The notes beneath the pieces were generated by a model. That model saw only the letters and a list, made by a program, of their open reading frames with translations. It made no database searches and was not told the origin of the DNA. A stretch of DNA of 50,517 nucleotides, from contig CACLHE010000002.1 in NCBI GenBank assembly GCA_902606665.1, positions 1-50,517 on the forward strand. The letters run 5' to 3'. Each line of letters starts with the position of its first letter. Within the stretch, counting starts at the first letter, position 1. The position numbers were made by a program, and so were the translations under genes. This document shows positions 18,794 to 27,167 of this stretch, piece by piece. Origin of the DNA: an uncultured Pelagibacteraceae bacterium (GTDB lineage: Bacteria; Pseudomonadota; Alphaproteobacteria; Pelagibacterales; Pelagibacteraceae).

Positions 18794-19692
18794 TGTATTT
18801 TATTTCAGGATTTTATAAGTTTAAAAAAATAGTTAATCTTAAAAAAAATAGAGCAATTTTAAACACATACTTTACCAATTACGGCATTCGAGGAACAATC
18901 ATTATTTCAAAAGAAGGTATTAATGGAACGATATCTAGCGATAAAAAAAATCTAAATTTTGTATTAGAAAAAATAAAGTCGACTTTTAAATTTAATAATT
19001 TTGATAGCGAAAATTTTGCTAAGAGCAGGCTTCAACCATTTCATAGAGGTAAAATAAAAATAAAAAAAGAAGTTGTACCCATGGGAATAAAAATTATTAA
19101 AAGAAAAACAAATAGTCACATAGAACCATTAAAATGGAATAAATTGATAAAAGATAAAAATACATATTTAATAGATACAAGAAAACCATTTGAACATAAA
19201 ATTGGAACATTTAAAAAATCTATAAATCCTAATGTTAATAATTTTAGAGAATTTCCAAATTATTTAAAAAATTTAGATAAAAATAAAACTATAGCAATGT
19301 TTTGCACTGGTGGAATAAGATGTGAAAAAGCGAGTGTCTTTCTAAAAAAAAAAGGTTTTAAGAATGTTTTTCAATTAAAGGGTGGAATTATAAATTACTT
19401 AAAAAAAATAAAAAAAAATAAAAGTTTATGGAGAGGTGAATGCTATGTATTTGATAACAGAGTTTCAATTAAACATGGATTAGGAACTGGCAAATATTCA
19501 ATATGTAGTGGTTGTAGAGAACCTATATCACCTAAAGATAAAAAATCAAAAAAATACGAGGAGGGTGTATCGTGTCCAAATTGTCACGACTATTTAAAAA
19601 CTTCGCAAAAAGAAAGATTTAGAATGAGACAGAAGCAAATAAATCTTGCAAAAAAACTTGGAAAAAAGCACATATTCCAAAAAGAGTTTTAA
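18793..19692 (+). CDS. trhO: tRNA uridine(34) hydroxylase TrhO (YceA-type rhodanese)
   Basis: TrhO uses oxygen to hydroxylate uridine 34 of certain tRNAs to 5-hydroxyuridine. The N-terminal acylphosphatase-like region includes GIRGTIIISKEGINGTIS (about 31-48). The rhodanese domain carries the active Cys171 in FCTGGIRCEKASVFL, followed by LKGGIINYL. The C-terminal region has two Cys pairs (CSGCREPIS, CPNCHDYL) that may bind zinc. The 299-residue length fits. The ATG overlaps the methyltransferase stop (TAATG), so the two are coupled, downstream of gatCAB. Confidence 0.92.
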   Translation: MYFISGFYKFKKIVNLKKNRAILNTYFTNYGIRGTIIISKEGINGTISSDKKNLNFVLEKIKSTFKFNNFDSENFAKSRLQPFHRGKIKIKKEVVPMGIKIIKRKTNSHIEPLKWNKLIKDKNTYLIDTRKPFEHKIGTFKKSINPNVNNFREFPNYLKNLDKNKTIAMFCTGGIRCEKASVFLKKKGFKNVFQLKGGIINYLKKIKKNKSLWRGECYVFDNRVSIKHGLGTGKYSICSGCREPISPKDKKSKKYEEGVSCPNCHDYLKTSQKERFRMRQKQINLAKKLGKKHIFQKEF

Positions 19693-19693
19693 A

Positions 19694-21055
19694 ATGAATT
19701 TATTAAAAGATAATATTCCAAAATTAGTTAGAAAACTTGCTGTACCCGCTATGGTTGGTACTCTCTTTCAAACACTTTATAATATTGTAGATACATTTTT
19801 TGCTGGCAAAATATCACCCGAGGCACTATCAGCATTAAGTAAATCTTTTCCAATCTACTTTATAATAGTTGCAACATCCATTGGCGTTACCGTAGCTGGC
19901 ACATCATTGATTGGAAACAGCATTGGTGAAAAAGATAAAAATAAAACTTTAAATTATTTTACACATATTATTTTTTACGGGATCTTAGTTTCTATAATTA
20001 TCACTTATTTAGGATTAACTTATGCCGAAAAAATCTTTTATTTGATGGGATCAACTGACGAAGTTGTTTTTTTAGGACTTGAATATACAAATGTTATTTA
20101 TTCAGGTTCAATCCTTTTTATTTTGGTTGTAGCATTAAACTCTTTTCTACATGCCGAGGGAGATACAAAAACTTATAGAAATATCTTAGTTTTGTCTTTC
20201 TTTCTTAATATTATTTTAAATCCAATTCTAATTTTTGGTTTTCTTTTTATACCAGCCATGGGAGTGAAGGGTATTGGTATCGCAACTATAATTGCACAAT
20301 CAGTATCATTAGTTATCATTTTGATTAAAATCTTAAGAAATAATCGAGTAAGAGAGATAAATAAAAATTATTTAACACCTAAATTTATTTTCTTTAAAAA
20401 TATTTTTTTTCAATCAATGCCAATAAGCGTATCAATTTGTGGTTATGCATTGGCTGCAGCTATTATTTTTACTTATGTTGGTCAATCAGGAGAATATGCT
20501 GCTGCTGGCTATGGAGCAGGAACAAGAATTGAACAAGTAGTTCTTCTTCCTATTTTAGGTATCAACACAGCAATTATTTCAATAATAGCTCAAAATTATG
20601 GTGCTAAAAACTTTAATAGAATAAAGGAAACTTATATTACAGCTATAAAGTATTCTTTCGTTATAATGGTAATTTCCGGAATTATTGTCTTTATATCAGC
20701 AAGTATTATTACAAGTATTTTTTCGAATAATCTGGAAGTAATAGAATATGGAAAAAGATATTTAAAAATTTCAGCGTTCGTTTTACCTGCGTACCCAGTC
20801 TTCTTCCTATCAAATGGTTTTTTTATGGCTTTAAAAAAATCAGAAATGGCTATGATTTCAAACTTTTTTAGGAACGTGCTTAATCCAATAGTAGTATTTT
20901 ATATAGCAAAGCATATTGATGCTAGTTTCAGCACCTTTTTTTGGATATGGGTTGGAATAAATTGGTTCTTCTCGATTTCTTATTTTTTTATTATTATGTA
21001 TTATTTTAAAACAAGGTTAGATAAACCTAGCGCTATCCTTAATCCAAGCCCATAG
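19694..21055 (+). CDS. MATE-family multidrug/efflux transporter
   Basis: A polytopic inner-membrane antiporter of 453 residues with about 12 hydrophobic segments and the two-lobed MATE layout. Family marks include KLAVPAMVGTLFQTLYNIVDTFFAG at the N-terminus and AGYGAGTRIEQVVLLPILGINTAIISIIAQNYGA in the second lobe, as in MepA/NorM-like proteins. The start is the ATG at 19694, one base after the trhO stop; the track start lies inside trhO. Substrate cannot be told from sequence. Its 3' end overlaps the convergent soxG by 39 bases. Confidence 0.88.
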   Translation: MNLLKDNIPKLVRKLAVPAMVGTLFQTLYNIVDTFFAGKISPEALSALSKSFPIYFIIVATSIGVTVAGTSLIGNSIGEKDKNKTLNYFTHIIFYGILVSIIITYLGLTYAEKIFYLMGSTDEVVFLGLEYTNVIYSGSILFILVVALNSFLHAEGDTKTYRNILVLSFFLNIILNPILIFGFLFIPAMGVKGIGIATIIAQSVSLVIILIKILRNNRVREINKNYLTPKFIFFKNIFFQSMPISVSICGYALAAAIIFTYVGQSGEYAAAGYGAGTRIEQVVLLPILGINTAIISIIAQNYGAKNFNRIKETYITAIKYSFVIMVISGIIVFISASIITSIFSNNLEVIEYGKRYLKISAFVLPAYPVFFLSNGFFMALKKSEMAMISNFFRNVLNPIVVFYIAKHIDASFSTFFWIWVGINWFFSISYFFIIMYYFKTRLDKPSAILNPSP

Positions 21056-21586
21056 GTGATCTGCAAAAGATCTTCTAACATAAAGATCAACATTTTCATT
21101 TGTTTTTCTATGTATAGTTACATCAACATGGTTAAGTATGGTTTGAACTACTTTGTTATCCCCAAAATTTTTAGAATTAAAATCAAAAGGACATCCTTTA
21201 GAAAGAATCTCAAAAATATTAGAACCAGCTAAATTAAATATAGTGTAATGGTCACTAACATTTGTTACAGAACCTAAATCTGTCTTTGAAATATCGTTAA
21301 ATAATATTTGTTCTAATTCATAGTCATTTGATTCTTTAGTTACAGTATCATTTGAAACCAAAAGCCATTCGTTGGGTCCCAGCCACATACATGTAATTTT
21401 TTCTTTTGTAGATGTAGAGAATGCTTCTTTTGGGAGAATCATTCCTAATATTTTTCCAGCTTTACTAACAAAATCTTTATTTTCTAAATCACCTCGTAAA
21501 TTAATTTTTGCTACGGGGGTCTTTTCCTTCATTGAAAAATTATTATAAGTATGACTTTCTGTAATTGGCGAAGTAAAATTAAGCAT
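21017..21586 (-). CDS. soxG: Sarcosine oxidase subunit gamma
   Basis: The gamma subunit of heterotetrameric sarcosine oxidase, which contacts the folate-binding C-terminal region of the alpha subunit. It is 189 residues, with the family region MWLGPNEWLLVS, VTNVSDHYTIFNLAG, ILSKGCPFDF and VTIHRKTNENVDLYVRRSFADHLWAWI. The ATG overlaps the soxA stop by 8 bases, so it is the last gene of soxBDAG. The 3' end overlaps the MATE gene from the opposite strand by 39 bases. Confidence 0.92.
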   Translation of the reverse strand: MLNFTSPITESHTYNNFSMKEKTPVAKINLRGDLENKDFVSKAGKILGMILPKEAFSTSTKEKITCMWLGPNEWLLVSNDTVTKESNDYELEQILFNDISKTDLGSVTNVSDHYTIFNLAGSNIFEILSKGCPFDFNSKNFGDNKVVQTILNHVDVTIHRKTNENVDLYVRRSFADHLWAWIKDSARFI

Positions 21587-24584
21587 TTAATCTCTTACCT
21601 TCTTTATCTAAAAAAATTGTATCTGATACTATTACCTCTATAGTTTTGTTTGGCATAGGAACATAAAGTTTTTTTCCTTTTAATTTTTTTCCATTTTTAA
21701 CAACTGCTAATGCAATAGATTTATTTAAGTTAGGACTATAGTAGCTTGATGTTACATGTCCAATCATGTTCATTGGAGGTTTGTTTTTAACTTCAGCCAC
21801 TATCTGTGCTCCTTCTTCAAGAATTTCTTTTGGATCATTAGTTAATAAACCTACATATTGTTTTCTATCTTCTCTCATTGTATCTGATCTATATAAGGAT
21901 CTTTTCCCAATAAAATCATACTTTTTCTTACTAACTATCCAATCCATTTGTAAATCTACAGGAGTAACAGTTCCGTCAGTTTCTTGACCTACTATTATAA
22001 AACCTTTCTCAGCCCTTAATAAATGCATAGCTTCTGTACCATATGGCGTGATTCCATATTCTTTTCCAGCAGCCATACATTTTTCCCAAACTGATTGACC
22101 ATAATTTGCTTGAACATTTATTTCGTAACTTAGTTCACCAGTGAAACTTATTCTCATAACACGACATTTTATTTTATCTATTAAACCATTTTTAAAACTC
22201 ATATGTGGAAAGTTACTATCCGAATAGTCGATATTTTGTGTTACTTTTTCTAATATTTTTTTACTATGAGGACCACATACACTTACAGTCGCGAAATGAT
22301 CAGTTACAGAAGTTAAATAAACTTTTAATTCAGGCCATTCTGTTTGTAGAAAATCTTCAAGCTTACTCATTACGGTAGCAGCACCACCTGTTGTGGTTGT
22401 CATTATATAATGATTTTCATTTAAACGTGTTGTAACACCATCGTCATAAACCATTCCATCTTCATTTAGCATTAAACCATATCTGCATTTTCCTATAGCC
22501 AGTTTACTCCATGCATTTGTGTAAACACGATTTAAAAACTCAGAGGCATCACTTCCTTGGATGTCAATTTTTCCTAAAGTTGAGGCGTCTAAAATCCCAG
22601 CTTTTGTTCTCGCTGCTTTAGATTCTCTTTGGACTGCATCATACATATTTTCATTACCCAAAGTGTAATACCAAGCCCTTTTCCATTGACCAACATCTTC
22701 AAATTTTGCATTATTTTTTTCGTGCCAATCATGCATTGGTGTTTTCCTGGTGATATCAAAAAACTGCCCAACATTTCTTCCTACAAGAGCTCCGAAAGTT
22801 ATTGGAGAGTAGGGTGGACGAAAAGTTGTTGTACCTAATTCACCTAATTTAGTATTTGTAATTTCAGAGATGATTCCTAAAGCATGCATATTAGCAATTT
22901 TTCCTTGATCCGTAGCCATACCAGTAGTCGTATATCTTTTAACGTGCTCTATTGATTTAAAACCTTCTCTCAATGCAAGTTTAATATCGTTAACTGTAGA
23001 GTCATTCTGATAGTCAACAAAAGATTTAGTTTTTCCTGAAATTTTGTTACTTGGTATCAACCATATATTTTCAAAAACTCCTCTTTCAGGCTCTAAAATA
23101 TTAAACTGTTCTGCTTCACTGATATTAAGAAATTCTCTAGTTTTTTCTTGAGCTTCTGAGATAATATTTTTTAATCCAAAAGTTCCATTACAAGAACCCA
23201 CAGATATTTGGTTAAGAGTATTTTTTTTCGGAAAGAAATAATGTTTTTTTTCGTTATAATCTAATTTACCACCTGATTGCGTAAATAAATGTACTGCTGG
23301 AGTATAACCACCAGAGACACATAATAAATCACAATCTATTTTTAATTTATTTCCAACAACATTGGTATTGTCTTTTGATAAACTCATTATATGAATTTTA
23401 TTAATTTTTTTATATCCTTCTGTATAAATTACAGCACTTTTCCAATGTATTTTGATACCCAGTTCGTTACATTTTTTAGGGAGAGCGCCATCTGATTTTT
23501 CTCGTATATCTATTACTGATTTAACTTTAACACCCTTGTTATGTAGAGTAATGGCAGTTTCATATGCATCATCGTTATTTGTGAAAATGCTAATATTATC
23601 ACCGCATTTTACCCCATAGGTATTAGCATATTTTCTTACAGCTGAAGAAAGCATTATTCCAGGTCTATCATTACAATCAAAAATCATCGGTCTTTCAATT
23701 GATCCTGTAGCTAAAATAACTTTTTTTGCTCTAACCTTCCATAAACGCTGTCTTATTTTTTCTTTTTTATCTTTATCAGGCAAATGATCAGTTAAATTTT
23801 GCATCATTATTAAATAATTATAATTGTGGTAAGCAGCAACGCTAGTTCTACTTAATATTTTGATATTTTTATTTTTTTGTAATTCTAGACAAGTTTTCTT
23901 TATCCATTCTAAAGGAGCCAATTCATTTATTTTATTATAATCTTTGTTGGAAAAATTTAAATTTCCACCAAAATTTGGCCTCTCATCAACTAAAAGCACT
24001 TTTTTTCCAGAATTTAAAGCTGTTTTTGCAGCTATTAATCCAGCTGGTCCTGCACCAACGATAAGAACTTCACAATGATAATAACAATGATCATAAATAT
24101 CAGGATCTTTTTTTGTAGGAGATTTTCCTAAACCAGCTGCTTTTCTAATAAAATATTCATATACATTTTCCCATAGACTTGCTGGCCACATAAAAGTTTT
24201 GTAATAAAAGCCAGCCGGAATAATAGGTGAGAATAAATTATTAATTGATCCTAAATCAAAATTTACCGAAGGCCAAGAATTCTGACTTGTTGCATTTAAA
24301 CCTTCATAAATTTCAATTTGGGTAGCTCGCAAATTTGGATCGGTTTTACCCTTATCTTTAATGATTTGAACTAATGCATTTGGTTCTTCAACTCCGGATG
24401 TAAATATTCCTCTTGGTCTATGATATTTAAAACTTCTACCGACTAAATGAATTCCATTTGCTAACAGAGCTGAAGCTAAAGTATCACCTTTGTAACCATA
24501 AAGAGTTTTTCCATTAAATTTAAATGAAATACTTTCACTTCTATTAATTTGTCCACCAGAAGATAATCTATATTCGTTTGTCAT
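21579..24584 (-). CDS. soxA: Sarcosine oxidase subunit alpha
   Basis: The 1001-residue large subunit. Sarcosine is demethylated to glycine, and the methyl carbon is passed to tetrahydrofolate as methylene-THF with formation of hydrogen peroxide. The N-terminal part has a ferredoxin-like fold with FKYHRPRGIFTSGVEEPNA. A dinucleotide-binding domain follows at VLIVGAGPAGLIAAKTAL (about 172). The C-terminal third is a GcvT-like folate-binding domain (about 600-1000; FTGELSYEINVQANYGQSVW, TEAMHLLRAEKGFIIVGQETDG). The ATG overlaps the soxD stop by one base. Confidence 0.96.
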   Translation of the reverse strand: MTNEYRLSSGGQINRSESISFKFNGKTLYGYKGDTLASALLANGIHLVGRSFKYHRPRGIFTSGVEEPNALVQIIKDKGKTDPNLRATQIEIYEGLNATSQNSWPSVNFDLGSINNLFSPIIPAGFYYKTFMWPASLWENVYEYFIRKAAGLGKSPTKKDPDIYDHCYYHCEVLIVGAGPAGLIAAKTALNSGKKVLLVDERPNFGGNLNFSNKDYNKINELAPLEWIKKTCLELQKNKNIKILSRTSVAAYHNYNYLIMMQNLTDHLPDKDKKEKIRQRLWKVRAKKVILATGSIERPMIFDCNDRPGIMLSSAVRKYANTYGVKCGDNISIFTNNDDAYETAITLHNKGVKVKSVIDIREKSDGALPKKCNELGIKIHWKSAVIYTEGYKKINKIHIMSLSKDNTNVVGNKLKIDCDLLCVSGGYTPAVHLFTQSGGKLDYNEKKHYFFPKKNTLNQISVGSCNGTFGLKNIISEAQEKTREFLNISEAEQFNILEPERGVFENIWLIPSNKISGKTKSFVDYQNDSTVNDIKLALREGFKSIEHVKRYTTTGMATDQGKIANMHALGIISEITNTKLGELGTTTFRPPYSPITFGALVGRNVGQFFDITRKTPMHDWHEKNNAKFEDVGQWKRAWYYTLGNENMYDAVQRESKAARTKAGILDASTLGKIDIQGSDASEFLNRVYTNAWSKLAIGKCRYGLMLNEDGMVYDDGVTTRLNENHYIMTTTTGGAATVMSKLEDFLQTEWPELKVYLTSVTDHFATVSVCGPHSKKILEKVTQNIDYSDSNFPHMSFKNGLIDKIKCRVMRISFTGELSYEINVQANYGQSVWEKCMAAGKEYGITPYGTEAMHLLRAEKGFIIVGQETDGTVTPVDLQMDWIVSKKKYDFIGKRSLYRSDTMREDRKQYVGLLTNDPKEILEEGAQIVAEVKNKPPMNMIGHVTSSYYSPNLNKSIALAVVKNGKKLKGKKLYVPMPNKTIEVIVSDTIFLDKEGKRLNA

Positions 24585-24856
24585 TATTTATTGGGTTTTT
24601 CTCCAATTTTATAAACAGAATGAATTTTATCGTTTGATGTATCTCTGGCAGCATTGAACCAACGTCTGCATCCGTGAGAATGATTCCATCTTTCATATTG
24701 AAGTCCTTTTATATTTTTTTTCATAAATAAATATTCAGCCCATTGATCATCGCTTAACTCAGTTGGTTGCTTAGGTCTTACTAAATGAGCTTCTCCGCCA
24801 TAGTTAAACTCACTATGATCTCTTTCACCACAATATGGACATTTAATTATAAACAT
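24584..24856 (-). CDS. soxD: Sarcosine oxidase subunit delta
   Basis: The 90-residue zinc-binding small subunit. Zinc ligands are expected from CPYCGERDHSEF at the N-terminus and HSHGCRRWFNAARDT near the C-terminus; both are clear family marks, as is the central YLFMKKNIKGLQYERW stretch. It lies 1 base after soxB and overlaps soxA by one base (TAATG), the usual soxB-D-A-G order. Confidence 0.95.
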   Translation of the reverse strand: MFIIKCPYCGERDHSEFNYGGEAHLVRPKQPTELSDDQWAEYLFMKKNIKGLQYERWNHSHGCRRWFNAARDTSNDKIHSVYKIGEKPNK

Positions 24857-24857
24857 A

Positions 24858-26111
24858 TTAATGAGCTACTGCTGCGGCACCATGTTCATCAACAAGATCT
24901 CCACTTATAAATCTATTGATATTAAAAGCTGCATTTAAAGAGTGTGGTTCATCTCTCGCTATAGTATGTGCGAATAGATGTCCTGAACCAGGTGTAGCCT
25001 TAAATCCACCAGTTCCCCAACCACAATTAAAATAAAGTCCTTTAACAGAGGTTTTACTTATTATAGGGCTTGCATCTGGACAAATATCTACAACACCTCC
25101 CCATTGTCTGAGCATTCTAAGCCTACTAAAAATTGGATAGAGCTCTAAAATAGCTTTAAGAGTACCTTCAACAATTTCGTGAGTACCTTTTTGTGTATAA
25201 GAAATATAAGAGTCAGTACCTGCTCCTATCACAAGCTCTCCTTTATCAGATTGACTCACGTATGCGTGAACAGCATTAGACATAACAACTGTATCGATTA
25301 TCGGTTTAATTGGTTCTGAAACTAATGCTTGCAAAGGTTTGCTTTCAAGAGGAAGTCTTAGACCAGCCATATTAGCAATAACACTAGAATGACCTGCTGC
25401 CACAACACCAACTTTTTTAGTTTTAATAAAACCTTTTGTTGTTTCTATTCCTTCAATTGAATCACCATTTCTTTTTATTGCTTTTAATTCACAATTTTGA
25501 ATAATATCAACTCCCATACCATCCGCACCTCTGGCATAACCCCAAGCAACCGCATCATGTCTAGCTGTTCCAGCTCTTCTTTGTAAAGTGCTACCCATTA
25601 CCGGATAACGGATATCAGGAGAACAATTTATAATAGGACAAAACTTTTTGACTTGATCAACATTCAACCACTCACAATCTATTCCATTAAGTCTATTTGC
25701 ATGAGTTCTTCTTTTTAACTCTCTCACATCATGTTGATTATGAGCTAAATTCATTACACCTCTCTGACTAAACATGACATTATAATTTAATTCCTGTGAA
25801 AGATTTTCCCAAATTTTTAATGCGTGATCATAAAGACCGGCACTCGCATCCCAAAGATAATTTGATCTTATTATAGTAGTGTTTCTTCCAGTGTTGCCAC
25901 CACCAATCCATCCTTTTTCAACAACAGCAATATTTTTTAAATTATGTTCTTTTGCTAGATAATATGCAGTAGCTAAACCATGACCTCCGCCACCAATAAT
26001 AACAGCATCATATTCTTTTTTAGGCTCAGGATCTCTCCATGCTCTTTGCCAATTTTCGTGATAGCTTAAAGAGTTTTTAATAAGAGCAAATATTGAATAT
26101 TTTTTCTTCAT
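24858..26111 (-). CDS. soxB: Sarcosine oxidase subunit beta
   Basis: The flavoprotein subunit that oxidises sarcosine. An FAD-binding Rossmann motif is at [18 protein letters not shown] (about 36-53). The His of [17 protein letters not shown] matches the residue that covalently binds FMN in characterised heterotetrameric enzymes. The C-terminus has [26 protein letters not shown], typical of the D-amino-acid/glycine-oxidase fold. At 417 residues it is full length. It is first in soxBDAG and follows the RarD-type permease gene by 14 bases. Confidence 0.96.
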   Translation of the reverse strand: MKKKYSIFALIKNSLSYHENWQRAWRDPEPKKEYDAVIIGGGGHGLATAYYLAKEHNLKNIAVVEKGWIGGGNTGRNTTIIRSNYLWDASAGLYDHALKIWENLSQELNYNVMFSQRGVMNLAHNQHDVRELKRRTHANRLNGIDCEWLNVDQVKKFCPIINCSPDIRYPVMGSTLQRRAGTARHDAVAWGYARGADGMGVDIIQNCELKAIKRNGDSIEGIETTKGFIKTKKVGVVAAGHSSVIANMAGLRLPLESKPLQALVSEPIKPIIDTVVMSNAVHAYVSQSDKGELVIGAGTDSYISYTQKGTHEIVEGTLKAILELYPIFSRLRMLRQWGGVVDICPDASPIISKTSVKGLYFNCGWGTGGFKATPGSGHLFAHTIARDEPHSLNAAFNINRFISGDLVDEHGAAAVAH

Positions 26112-26125
26112 TATAATAAATTATA

Positions 26126-27010
26126 TCAATTACTTATTTTTTCTCTAGATAAATCATGCAAATAAATAGCCACAGCTATCCAAATTATTATGAATCCGAT
26201 TAATTTATTTAAATCAAAATATTCATTATAATAAAAGGCTCCTAATAAAAACTGACATGTAGGAGTTATAAAAAAGACCATTCCTGATGTTCCTAAGCCA
26301 GCTAAATCCACACCCTTAAGAAAGAGAAAAAGAGGGATAACAGTCATGGGTCCAGCTAAAAATAGCCAAAAAGCAATTTTTGGGTCATGTATAGAAAAGT
26401 AATAATTTCCATCAATAGTGATTAAATAAAAAATGAGTAATGCTAACGGAGTTATATATAAACTTTCTATTAATAACCCAACGTCTGACTCGACGCTTAT
26501 TTTCTTTCTCAATAGAGAATAAATGCTCCATGTTAAAGCAACAATTAATCCTACCCAAGGTACTGAAGCAAAATTTATCAGTAAGTATCCTACTGAAATT
26601 GCCACAAGCAGAACAGATAATATTTTTTGTTTATTATACGGTTCCTTTAAAAAGAGAATCCCAAAAAACACACTTAGTATTGGCATTATGAAATAACCAA
26701 AACTAGCATCAATAATTTTGTTAGTAACAACTGCATATATCCAAGTTGACCAGTTAGTAAAAATTAAAATTCCTGTTATTAAAAGATAGATCATTTCCTT
26801 TTTTTTTTTAATAACTTTAAAAAAACTATCCCATTTAGAAAATAATGAAGTCGTAATAATTAGAGAGAAGGCGGTCCAAATAGTTCTATGAACTACTAAT
26901 TCAACAGGTCCAGCAAAAGATGAAGATTTAAAATAGATAACACCTATAGTTCCCCACCATAATGAGCCGCTAGCACCATATAAAATCCCATGGAAAGTAT
27001 TTTTATTCAT
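26126..27010 (-). CDS. rarD: RarD-type EamA/DMT permease
   Basis: An inner-membrane protein of 294 residues with about ten hydrophobic helices, of the drug/metabolite transporter superfamily. The RarD subgroup is indicated by GILYGASGSLWWGTIGVIYFK at the N-terminus, ELVVHRTIWTAFSL, NWSTWIYAV and GTSGMVFFITPTCQFLLGAF. RarD was first noted as a chloramphenicol-sensitivity protein; true substrates are unknown. It sits 14 bases upstream of soxB on the same strand, so it is probably co-transcribed and could move a methylated amine or amino acid, which is speculation. It diverges from the tRNA-Ser gene. Confidence 0.85.
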   Translation of the reverse strand: MNKNTFHGILYGASGSLWWGTIGVIYFKSSSFAGPVELVVHRTIWTAFSLIITTSLFSKWDSFFKVIKKKKEMIYLLITGILIFTNWSTWIYAVVTNKIIDASFGYFIMPILSVFFGILFLKEPYNKQKILSVLLVAISVGYLLINFASVPWVGLIVALTWSIYSLLRKKISVESDVGLLIESLYITPLALLIFYLITIDGNYYFSIHDPKIAFWLFLAGPMTVIPLFLFLKGVDLAGLGTSGMVFFITPTCQFLLGAFYYNEYFDLNKLIGFIIIWIAVAIYLHDLSREKISN

Positions 27011-27030
27011 AAATTACTGCTATCAATAAA

Positions 27031-27059
27031 TTGAAAACCAACTAAAATAAAGGTAAATA
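27031..27059 (+). promoter_or_regulatory. Candidate promoter for tRNA-Ser
   Basis: TTGAAA (27031-27036) is followed after exactly 17 bases by TAAATA (27054-27059). The mature tRNA 5' end lies 7 bases further on, the usual distance to a transcription start. The -35 is good and the -10 is only a partial match (3 of 6). Confidence 0.4.
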
Positions 27060-27066
27060 GGTCATA

Positions 27067-27159
<93 letters not shown>

Positions 27160-27167
27160 AATTAAAG

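Noticed and set aside
22000-22900. A separate gcvT gene
   Set aside because: The aminomethyltransferase-like sequence is the C-terminal folate domain of soxA in one continuous frame.
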